Origin: Bacillota bacterium
GTDB taxonomy: Bacteria > Bacillota > Desulfotomaculia > Desulfotomaculales > JAJYZD01
DNA length: 7,325 nt
Assembly: GCA_021800315.1 (NCBI GenBank)
Contig: JAJYZD010000194.1
Location: forward strand, 1-7,325
Direction of reading: 5' to 3'
This document shows, in pieces, positions 1 through 5,061 of this stretch; positions within the stretch are counted from its first letter, which is position 1; each line of letters begins with the position of its first letter. The translations under genes were made by a program, and so were the position numbers. The notes beneath the pieces are model-generated. The model made no database searches, was not told where the DNA came from, and saw nothing but the letters and a program-made list of their open reading frames with translations.

Positions 1-90
1 ATCTAGGATGGTGGCTACACGGCTCATCTCCCAGAACCAGGACGCTTGTCCTTCCGTGGTGTCGAGAAGTACCTGCTCAGTCATCAGCAC
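1..90 (-). CDS. Partial gene at left edge, N-terminus only, possibly TnpB-like
   Basis: Only the first 30 codons are inside the window and the frame is open to position 1. The start is judged from the ribosome binding site: GGAGGTGAT (103-95) is a near-perfect anti-SD match and lies 8 nt before a GTG at 90. In-frame ATGs at 96 (overlapping the SD) and 84 (14 nt away) are alternatives. The protein begins VLMTEQVLLDTTEGQ, followed by WFWEMSRVATILD. A short beta-strand, then a 'T-x-E-Q'-like turn, then a helix, recalls the start of IS200/IS605 OrfB/TnpB proteins, but no catalytic motif is visible and this is only a resemblance. It is preceded by a long foldable leader and a sigma-A-type promoter on the same strand. 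That a gene starts here is fairly safe; its function is not. Confidence 0.5.
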   Translation of the reverse strand, partial: MLMTEQVLLDTTEGQASWFWEMSRVATILD

Positions 91-94
91 CGGC

Positions 95-103
95 ATCACC
101 TCC
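95..103 (-). promoter_or_regulatory. Strong Shine-Dalgarno of the left-edge gene
   Basis: The minus strand reads GGAGGTGAT, complementary to the 3' end of 16S rRNA over nine bases. Because it overlaps the ATG at 96-94, it favours the GTG at 90 as start. A second SD-like GGGGAGG (143-137) directly abuts two ATGs (136 and 133). They open a 19-codon frame that stops on a TGA overlapping the start region of the main gene. Confidence 0.6.
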
Positions 104-497
104 GACGTATGAATGTATTGCCTTGGTGAACATCATCCTCCCCATGATATCATGGAAATTCCGGCTTGACAAGAAAAGATTTTCGACGCCCTTCGACAGG
201 AGCAAGGGGGTCCGTGTATCCCCCCAATAAATTGGGAGGGATTACAGCCCCCCTCGCGCTCCCCCATTTTCCTAAAACCTCCCAACAGGAATAGCAATAA
301 TTAGACGGGATCGCATAATCCATGATTTTGGAAATCGGGACACCTAACACCAGCCTCTTTAGGTCCCATATCTCATTCATTCCTGGAAACGGAATGCCGG
401 TTGCGTCTCCAGATTACCCAATTTATAGAACTTAGCTCTGTGCCGGACTTTGGATTACCATCGTCCTCGCAACGACAGCAGCGACCTTTTCTCTTTA
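97..497 (-). other. Long structured 5' leader without a convincing gene
   Basis: About 400 nt separate the predicted transcription start from the left-edge gene. No convincing coding frame is seen; a 76-codon frame at 380-150 has no good SD and no recognisable domain. Several hairpins can be drawn: CATTCC/GGAATG (378-396, 7-nt loop); GGGAC+CTAA paired with TTAG+GTCCC with a 2-nt bulge (337-367, 11-nt loop); and ATCCC+CCCAA with TTGGG+GGGAT with one bulged A (218-242, 4-nt loop). The last competes with a GGGGG/CCCCC pairing (206-210 with 220-225), and further G-rich tracts at 248-255 could also pair with the C-rich arm. There is no U-tract after these stems, so they are not simple terminators. 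It matches no riboswitch consensus I could recall. Confidence 0.4.
142..155. repeat. Perfect 14-bp palindrome upstream of left-edge gene
   Basis: CCATGATATCATGG is a perfect inverted repeat without spacer, so it reads the same on both strands. On the minus strand it runs directly into GGAGGATG. It could be a regulator's operator in the leader. It could also be a remnant of an IS200/IS605 end, since the right ends of many such elements (and the 3' end of TnpB-associated RNA) consist of a hairpin followed by a GGAGGATGT-like sequence. Both readings are inference. Confidence 0.45.
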
Positions 498-502
498 GTG
501 AT

Positions 503-531
503 ATTATCTGACATTTCGGGTATCGAGTCAA
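503..531 (-). promoter_or_regulatory. Sigma-A-type promoter, minus strand
   Basis: On the minus strand TTGACT (531-526) and GATAAT (508-503) are separated by exactly 17 nt; each differs from the consensus by one base. The -35 lies just after an A/T-rich stretch on the upstream side (about 532-549), which could act as an UP-like element. Transcription would start near 496 and run through the structured leader into the left-edge gene. Confidence 0.6.
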
Positions 532-747
532 TAGAAAAAATATACGAGTATTTGTCGGGTAGGCAGACCGTATACACAAGAGATTCACGGATGCGCCGCC
601 AGCTTCCCTGCAGGGTATAACATCGCCGGGGGAGGACGTATCGCCGGACGATAGCATCAATCGTGACGATTAACGGAAGCCGACCAAGAAAGGGACGTAC
701 AGCTTCACGGTAACATGGACGAATGCCTGTTCGAAGATTGATAAAAG
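532..747. other. Region without recognisable gene
   Basis: No frame with a ribosome binding site or a recognisable protein was found on either strand. It contains a 10-bp palindrome CCCTGCAGGG (606-615), an AATCG-TGA-CGATT inverted repeat (659-671) and two direct copies of ATCGCCGG (622-629 and 640-647). These are short enough to be chance. The base composition is more AT-rich than the genes on the right, which suggests decayed or acquired DNA. Confidence 0.4.
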
Positions 748-1089
748 CTATCTGATACTGCTTCTGAGGATAGCTTCATCACCTTCTTTGATAAGCTTTA
801 CAAGATGGTTTAGTTTTAGTGTGTGTGGATAATTATTCCCAAGGAATGACTCCTCCCAGGCTGGATGTCCAGGAATCATGCCCTGCCTAATCTTGTCCTC
901 CAATTCGAAGCGTACCGTTTCATTTGAGAAAAAATGAGGTTTTGTTCTGTATCCCTTGCGGCTGTGATGCTCCCGGCCTAGAAAAACCCGGTTGTTGTCG
1001 GCGGACTTTCGGTACGCCGGCGAGTATGGGATGCCCTCTGTCGGGACCTTTGTCCGGTACCTGATGGGGACCGGTGGCCGTTGATTCAA
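748..1089 (-). CDS. Doubtful hypothetical reading frame downstream of sigK
   Basis: This 113-residue frame starts at a TTG (1089) only 19 nt beyond the sigK terminator hairpin and has no visible ribosome binding site. The predicted protein is soluble and rich in charged and aromatic residues, with no membrane segment and no motif that I recognise; the C-terminal half contains HPAWEESFLGNN and a helix-like KLIKEGDEAILR. The half near the start (about 960-1089) is GC-rich, while the rest is clearly AT-richer, as if two pieces of DNA were joined or the stretch is decaying. It may be a small real gene, a gene remnant or a chance frame. The lack of SD and its place behind a terminator argue against translation from this start. 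Confidence 0.22.
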   Translation of the reverse strand: MNQRPPVPIRYRTKVPTEGIPYSPAYRKSADNNRVFLGREHHSRKGYRTKPHFFSNETVRFELEDKIRQGMIPGHPAWEESFLGNNYPHTLKLNHLVKLIKEGDEAILRSSIR

Positions 1090-1107
1090 CCGGGTAGTTG
1101 ATAAGGA

Positions 1108-1129
1108 AACCGGCCCTGGCGGGCCGGTT
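1108..1129 (-). terminator. Factor-independent terminator of sigK
   Basis: Downstream of the sigK stop codon the minus-strand RNA forms a perfect 9-bp stem AACCGGCCC/GGGCCGGTT closed by the loop GCCA. It continues as TCCTTAT, a weak U-rich tail. It begins 21 nt after the stop codon, a typical position. Confidence 0.75.
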
Positions 1130-1150
1130 GAAAGTTAACGAGGCTTTCTC

Positions 1151-1861
1151 TCAGACGGCGCTTCCTTCCCGGACCAGTTCCCTGGTCAGCTTATTGAGGG
1201 CCTTCTTCTCAATGCGGGAGACATAGGAGCGGGATATGCCCATGCTCTTGGCTATCTCCCGCTGGGTCTTCTTGTCGTCGGTGTGCAGGCCGAAACGCAA
1301 TTCCAGAACCTTTTTCTCCCGCTTGGACAGTGTCTGCATCTTCTCCATGAGCTGCCTCTTATCAAAAGTATTTTCCACTGTTTCGGAGACAACCTCAGCA
1401 TGGGTGCCCAGGATGTCGATGAGGGTAATCTCGTTTCCTTCCTTGTCCACACCTATAGGTTCAAATAGGTATACTTCGGAGCGGACTTTCTTCATCACCC
1501 GCATGTGCATAAGGATCTCGTTCTCCACGCATTTGGCCGCGAAGGTGGCCAGTTTGGTCCCCTTTCCCGGGTCAAAGGCGTTGATGGCCTTGATCAGGCC
1601 GATGGTGCCGATGGAAATCAGGTCGTCCTGGTCTTCGTAGGCGTTGTCAAACTTTTTTACGACATGAGCGACGAGGCGTAGATTCCGTTCGATAAGGGTG
1701 TTTCTTGCCTTCTCATCTCCTTGCTTGAGCAACCGGATGCAGGCGGCTTCCTCTTCCTCGGGCAGTGGCGGGGGAAAAGCGTTGTTGGCTACATATGATA
1801 CTAAAAGGAGGAAGCCGTTCACCACGGAAAACACGACCAGGGCCAATACACCGGAGAAAAT
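1151..1861 (-). CDS. sigK: RNA polymerase sporulation sigma factor K (pro-sigma-K)
   Basis: Sigma-K directs late mother-cell transcription in sporulation (coat, cortex and lysis genes). The first 20 or so residues are a hydrophobic pro-sequence ending in VSYVANNAF, the segment around which SpoIVFB cleaves pro-sigma-K in Bacillus subtilis. Region 2 follows (about residues 60-125) with the core-binding DDLISIGTIGLIKA, GTKLATFAAKCVENEILMHM and a -10-reading helix; region 4 (about 180-225) carries the helix-turn-helix TQREIAKSMGISRSYVSRIE. From the start chosen here the product has 236 residues, close to the B. subtilis protein (about 241). No conventional start codon lies between an in-frame TGA (1876-1874) and TTG 1846. 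The SD (1875-1868) is 21 nt from that TTG but 6 nt from an ATT at 1861, and the ATT gives a pro-sequence starting MFSGVLA, similar to B. subtilis MVTGVFA. ATT is therefore preferred; TTG 1846 (231 residues) is the conservative alternative. The gene is uninterrupted, with no skin element. Confidence 0.95.
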   Translation of the reverse strand: MFSGVLALVVFSVVNGFLLLVSYVANNAFPPPLPEEEEAACIRLLKQGDEKARNTLIERNLRLVAHVVKKFDNAYEDQDDLISIGTIGLIKAINAFDPGKGTKLATFAAKCVENEILMHMRVMKKVRSEVYLFEPIGVDKEGNEITLIDILGTHAEVVSETVENTFDKRQLMEKMQTLSKREKKVLELRFGLHTDDKKTQREIAKSMGISRSYVSRIEKKALNKLTRELVREGSAV

Positions 1862-1867
1862 ATTGAT

Positions 1868-1875
1868 CCCCCCTC
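1868..1875 (-). promoter_or_regulatory. Shine-Dalgarno that decides the sigK start
   Basis: The minus strand reads GAGGGGGG, which pairs with the anti-SD allowing one G-U pair. It lies 6 nt before the ATT at 1861 and 21 nt before the TTG at 1846, so it serves the ATT far better. No other SD-like sequence precedes the TTG. Confidence 0.55.
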
Positions 1876-1890
1876 AAACAGGCTGCATGA

Positions 1891-1919
1891 TATTCTATGG
1901 GGTCGCCAGACCTGTGTGT
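1891..1919 (-). promoter_or_regulatory. Sigma-K (or sigma-E) type promoter of sigK
   Basis: The minus strand carries CATAGAATA (1899-1891), an exact match to the sigma-K -10 consensus CATANNNTA. An AC dinucleotide 16 nt upstream (1917-1916, within a CACACACA run) fits the minimal sigma-K -35. Sigma-E -10 elements also begin CATA, but no ATATT-like -35 is found at the right distance. Transcription would begin near 1884, leaving a leader of about 20 nt that just holds the SD. This fits the known self-activation of sigK by its own product. Confidence 0.5.
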
Positions 1920-2065
1920 GCTTGTACGGCGGGGGAGAAAAATATCTTTTTTGCGGCCTTTGGAATGAGGGAAGTTGAAAGGGGCGGGGATGGCCGGATG
2001 GGCGTCGCAGGGAAAGGATCGGGGCCGGAGAGGAAGATGTTTTCCCACCGACAAGCGAATGTTCA

Positions 2066-2208
2066 GGGACAAACTGCTGTTCGGCGGCTGGAAGCAGGGA
2101 GCCAGGGCTCCCGGCGGCAGGGATAAGCCGCCGGGCCGGAGAAATCATAGAGGCGCCGGAAAAGGATTGTCCCATACCGGCGGGAGAGGAGAACCGGCGC
2201 TTTGTCCC
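2066..2208 (+). other. Foldable leader of cobK with competing helices
   Basis: The RNA upstream of cobK can form a 9-bp hairpin CCCGGCGGC/GCCGCCGGG (2110-2135, loop AGGGATAA). A second hairpin GGGAGC/GCTCCC (2097-2112) shares bases 2110-2112 with it, so the two exclude each other. GGGACAA (2066-2072) can pair over seven bases either with TTGTCCC at 2167-2173, closing a multibranch structure, or with TTGTCCC at 2202-2208, whose first three bases are the cobK start codon. No cobalamin riboswitch box and no terminator U-tract are present. In DNA this GC-rich, such pairings may arise by chance. Confidence 0.3.
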
Positions 2209-3017
2209 ACGGGACCGCGCCGAAGACAGCTTTGAACGTAGTCGTCATTTACGGCACCGCCGAGGCCAGAAAGATTGTCAGCCTTTTGGAGGCCGGCGGG
2301 GTGAGCACGCTTACCGTTGTCGGTTCCGAATACGCCGGCGCAGGCATCCGGACGGACGAGGACCGGGTGGTGCGGGCCGGTCCGGACCAGGAGTGGTGGG
2401 TCGGTTTGTTGACGGAACGGAAGGTCGGCTGCCTGGTCGACGCCACCCATCCGTTCCGGTCGACCCTTTCCGAAGCGGCATGGCTGGCCTGTACGGGGAC
2501 AGGCGTACCTTTTTTCCGGTTTTACCGTCCGGAGATCCGGTTGCCCGACAGTCCCCTCATCCATACCGTGGCCGGCTTCGCCGAAGCGGCGGTGGTGGCC
2601 GCATCCCTGGGCCGGACCATCTTTCTCACCACGGGCTCGGGCAACCTGGAGACCTTCCTGGGACAGGACGCCGTGCAGGGCAGGCGGGTGGTGGTCCGGG
2701 TTCTGCCGGAAGCCCGTTTGATTACCCGCTGCCGCGAACTCGGGGTGCTGCCGCGGGACATCGTGGGCCTGCAGGGGCCGTTTTCCGTCCGCTTCAACCA
2801 GGCCATTTTCGCCGCCTACGGGGCGGACGTGGTGGTGACCAGGGAGGGAGGGCGCTCCAGCGGTACGTCGTCCAAGATCAAGGCGGCCCTGAACCTGGGT
2901 CTGCCGGTGGTTATCGTCGTGCGTTCCGATAACCCGCGTCTGGCGCCGGAACAGGTCTGTTCCAGCAGCCGCCAGGTGGTGGAAAGGGTGCTCGCCGTTC
3001 TGGATGTCCGTGACTAG
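2202..3017 (+). CDS. cobK: Precorrin-6A / cobalt-precorrin-6A reductase
   Basis: CobK/CbiJ proteins reduce the precorrin-6A macrocycle with NAD(P)H in cobalamin biosynthesis. Family marks are all in order: an N-terminal nucleotide-loop segment VVVIYGTAEAR (about 13-23), the hallmark DATHPF (80-85), TTGSGNLE (143-150), LPRDIVGLQGPFS (183-195), and the C-terminal VTREGG...GTSSKIKAA (212-229) followed by PVVIVVR. The length of 271 residues is normal, with a slightly long N-terminus. The start is TTG 2202, 10 nt after GGGAGAGGAG (2182-2191); a second in-frame TTG at 2232 would remove ten residues and begin right at the first beta-strand, but has no SD. No other cobalamin gene is visible, so it appears as an orphan. 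It overlaps mobA by 14 nt, implying co-translation. Whether it acts in the aerobic (CobK) or anaerobic (CbiJ) route cannot be read from the sequence; the anaerobic one is more likely for a clostridium. Confidence 0.88.
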   Translation: MSHGTAPKTALNVVVIYGTAEARKIVSLLEAGGVSTLTVVGSEYAGAGIRTDEDRVVRAGPDQEWWVGLLTERKVGCLVDATHPFRSTLSEAAWLACTGTGVPFFRFYRPEIRLPDSPLIHTVAGFAEAAVVAASLGRTIFLTTGSGNLETFLGQDAVQGRRVVVRVLPEARLITRCRELGVLPRDIVGLQGPFSVRFNQAIFAAYGADVVVTREGGRSSGTSSKIKAALNLGLPVVIVVRSDNPRLAPEQVCSSSRQVVERVLAVLDVRD

Positions 3018-3642
3018 GGCGGCCGGGGTGGTGCTGGCCGGCGGCAGGGCCACCCGTCTGGGCAATCGCAACAAGGGCCTGATAAAGGTCGGGGGCCGGC
3101 CCGTGATCGAAAGAGTGGTGTCCACCCTGGCGCCGCTGGTCAGCCGGGTCATCATCGTGGCCAACGATCCCGGGCCGTTTGGCTACCTGGGCCTTAAAAC
3201 CATTCCGGACGCCCCCGGTGCCTCCGGCGCGATGGCCGGTCTCCTGGCCGGCCTGCTGGAGGCAGGGCGGCCGGTTCTGACTACCGGTTGCGACCTTCCG
3301 TTTATCAGCGGTCCCCTGGCCGTCTACCTGATGGAGAACCTTCCGGGGTGGGACGTGGTGGTACCCAAGTGCCCGGAGGGCTTTCAGCCGCTCTTCGCCG
3401 TCTACGGGCCCGGCTGCGTGGAGCCGGTGCGCCGGGCGGTGGAGCGGGGCGAACGCCGCCTGACCAGTATTTACCGGGAACTGGCGGTCCGTCGCGTGGA
3501 GGGGCCGGAACTGGCTTCCTTCGAACCGGAGCGGTCCTTTTTCAACATCAACACGCCGGCCGACCTGACCCTGGCCCGGCGGATGGCCGAAAGCGAGTTG
3601 CTATATTCCAATTCCCGGGCATATAATGGTGAGGACGGCTGA
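3004..3642 (+). CDS. mobA: Molybdenum cofactor guanylyltransferase
   Basis: MobA transfers GMP from GTP to molybdopterin-bound molybdenum, giving the bis-MGD cofactor of formate dehydrogenases and related cytosolic enzymes. The nucleotidyltransferase signature LAGGRATRLGNRNKGL (11-26) closely follows the E. coli MobA pattern, including the lysine that binds the triphosphate (K24). Further marks are DAPGASGAMAGLLAGL (69-84), the metal-binding aspartate in TGCDLPF (94-100), and NINTPADL (181-188), typical for MobA. At 212 residues it is about full length. The ATG at 3004 lies inside the end of cobK; GTG 3010 is an alternative. A weak GGAAAGGG lies about 14 nt upstream, so translation is probably coupled to cobK. 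A related nucleotidyltransferase of another pathway is possible but less likely given NINTPADL. Confidence 0.85.
   Translation: MSVTRAAGVVLAGGRATRLGNRNKGLIKVGGRPVIERVVSTLAPLVSRVIIVANDPGPFGYLGLKTIPDAPGASGAMAGLLAGLLEAGRPVLTTGCDLPFISGPLAVYLMENLPGWDVVVPKCPEGFQPLFAVYGPGCVEPVRRAVERGERRLTSIYRELAVRRVEGPELASFEPERSFFNINTPADLTLARRMAESELLYSNSRAYNGEDG
3598..3627 (+). promoter_or_regulatory. Internal sigma-A-type promoter for yqeG-aro genes
   Basis: TTGCTA (3598-3603) and a perfect TATAAT (3622-3627) are 18 nt apart, within the last codons of mobA. Start of transcription would be near 3634, about 20 nt before the yqeG SD. The stretch is noticeably AT-rich amid GC-rich coding DNA, which supports a real site. 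It would let the shikimate genes be expressed apart from cobK-mobA. Confidence 0.5.
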
Positions 3643-3656
3643 CAAGGGGGAGCGCC

Positions 3657-4199
3657 GTGGGTAAGTATTTCTTTCCCGACCTGGTATTGTCCTCATTCCT
3701 TGATCTGGACAGGGCGATGCTCCTGCAGAGGGGGATCAGGGGCCTGGTCTTCGACCTCGACAATACCATCGTACGCCGGGATGCGTCGTTCCTTTCACCT
3801 GCCGCGGACCTGAAGCTCAGGGACCTCCTGGCCGGCGGTTTCCGGGTGGCCATCGTTTCCAACAACGGTTCGGTCCGCGTCTCCAGCCTGGCGGGGACAT
3901 TGGGCGTTCCTTACGTGTCACGGGCCGTAAAGCCCTTCGGAGCCGGTTTTAAGCGGGCCATGCGCCTGACCGGTACCGGCCGGCGTGAGACCGCCGTCGT
4001 GGGGGACCAGATTTTTACGGACGTCCTGGGCGGTAACCTCTTAGGACTTTATACCATCCTGGTCCGGCCCCTGCCGGGCAGGGAGTTTATCGGAACCAGG
4101 CTGATCAGCCGGCCGCTGGAGAAGCTGGTCCTGGCCCGTCTCGGAGGGCGGGACAACGAGGGACCGGAAGGCGGGGTACTTCGTGCCGGTAAGCGCTAA
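3657..4199 (+). CDS. yqeG: YqeG family HAD-superfamily (class IIIA) phosphatase
   Basis: This is a cytosolic haloacid-dehalogenase-type phosphatase of the YqeG family; its natural substrate is not established. All four HAD motifs are visible: DLDNT (33-37, with both nucleophile-motif aspartates), SNN (68-70), K92 in AVKPFG, and GDQIFTDVLGGN (116-127) with acidic residues for magnesium. The family-typical LGLYTILVRPL follows. There is no cap domain; at 180 residues the length is usual. The start is GTG 3657 behind AAGGGGGAG (3644-3652). It follows mobA by 14 nt and overlaps aroE by 17 nt. A yqeG gene near aroE is also found in B. subtilis, so the pairing is an old one, but it does not prove a role in the shikimate pathway. 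The last 15 residues or so are polar and probably disordered. Confidence 0.9.
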   Translation: MGKYFFPDLVLSSFLDLDRAMLLQRGIRGLVFDLDNTIVRRDASFLSPAADLKLRDLLAGGFRVAIVSNNGSVRVSSLAGTLGVPYVSRAVKPFGAGFKRAMRLTGTGRRETAVVGDQIFTDVLGGNLLGLYTILVRPLPGREFIGTRLISRPLEKLVLARLGGRDNEGPEGGVLRAGKR

Positions 4200-5049
4200 G
4201 ACCAGGGTGACCGGGCTTTTCGGCTACCCCGTGGGACATACCCTCTCGCCCGCGATACACAACGCCGCCTTCGCCTCGCTGGGAATGGACTGGGTCTACC
4301 TGCCCTTCGCCATACCACCGGAAAGGCTGGCCGGGGCCATAGAGGGAGTGCGGGCCCTGGACCTGGCCGGGGTGAACGTGACCGTTCCCCACAAGGAAGC
4401 CGTGCTGTCCCTGCTGGACGACCTGGCTCCGGCAGCCGGCGCGATCGGAGCCGTCAACACCGTGGTGAACCGCGACGGATTCCTCACCGGCCACAATACC
4501 GACGCCGACGGCTTCCTCCAGGCCTTGCGGGAAGGAGCCGGTTTCCACCCCCGGGACCGGACGGTGCTCATCCTGGGGGCCGGCGGGGCGGCGCGGGCGG
4601 TGGCCGTAGGTTGCGCGCTGGCCGGCGCGGGGGAAATACTGGTGGCCAACCGGACGGCGGCGCGGGCGGAAGAACTGGCCACCCAGGTGGAGAACTTAAG
4701 CGGGGCAAGGGCGCGGGCCTTGACCTGGAGGGGGGCCGGGGACCTGAAAGCGGCGGCTTTCCAGGCCGACCTGGTGGTACAGGCCACCACGCGCGGCATG
4801 CATCCGCGCGCCGGCGAGTGCCCGGACTTTCCTTTCGCCGCCCTGCGGCGGGGGGTGCTGGTGACCGACCTGGTGTACAACCCGGCCGAAACGGTCTTCC
4901 TGCGGGAAGCCCGGGGCGGTGGAGCGCGCGTTCTGGGCGGTCTGGAGATGCTGCTCCGCCAGGGGGCGCTGGCTTTCGGCCTGTGGACCGGCCGGGAGCC
5001 CCCGGTCGCGGTCATGCGCTCCGCCCTGGTCCGGGGCCGGTCACTGTAA
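4183..5049 (+). CDS. aroE: Shikimate dehydrogenase (NADP+)
   Basis: AroE reduces 3-dehydroshikimate to shikimate with NADPH. The N-terminal substrate domain shows GYPVGHTLSPAIHN (14-27), whose serine and neighbours bind shikimate, and NVTVPHK with the catalytic lysine K71. Next come NTDADG with catalytic D107, the Rossmann loop GAGGAARAV (132-140), the NADP-phosphate-binding NRT (156-158), VYNP (231-234) and a C-terminal GLEMLLRQGALAF with the substrate-binding glutamine Q260. The length of 288 residues is standard. The motif usually written NATPxGM reads QATTRGM here (200-206), a variation but not in a catalytic residue. Start GTG 4183 lies within the end of yqeG with GAAGGCGGGG upstream; GTG 4207 is a possible shorter start. 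aroC follows after 12 nt. Confidence 0.96.
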   Translation: MPVSAKTRVTGLFGYPVGHTLSPAIHNAAFASLGMDWVYLPFAIPPERLAGAIEGVRALDLAGVNVTVPHKEAVLSLLDDLAPAAGAIGAVNTVVNRDGFLTGHNTDADGFLQALREGAGFHPRDRTVLILGAGGAARAVAVGCALAGAGEILVANRTAARAEELATQVENLSGARARALTWRGAGDLKAAAFQADLVVQATTRGMHPRAGECPDFPFAALRRGVLVTDLVYNPAETVFLREARGGGARVLGGLEMLLRQGALAFGLWTGREPPVAVMRSALVRGRSL

Positions 5050-5061
5050 AGGGGGAAAACC

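Noticed and set aside
373..660. A 95-codon minus-strand frame in the left region
   Set aside because: No SD, no recognisable protein, and the promoter at 503-531 lies in the middle of it.
603..671. Short palindromes and repeated ATCGCCGG as a binding array
   Set aside because: Only two copies and short lengths; expected by chance.
1922..1948. TTGTAC and TATCTT on the plus strand as a cobK promoter
   Set aside because: Spacing is only 15 nt and both hexamers are weak; a leader of over 240 nt would follow. Not enough to call.
2041..2201. Cobalamin riboswitch upstream of cobK
   Set aside because: The conserved B12 box and the other core segments of the family could not be found.
2145..3164. 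A 339-codon open frame on the minus strand across cobK and mobA
   Set aside because: It is antisense to two recognisable genes, has arginine/proline/glycine-rich low-complexity content and no SD or domain; it is a by-product of high GC.
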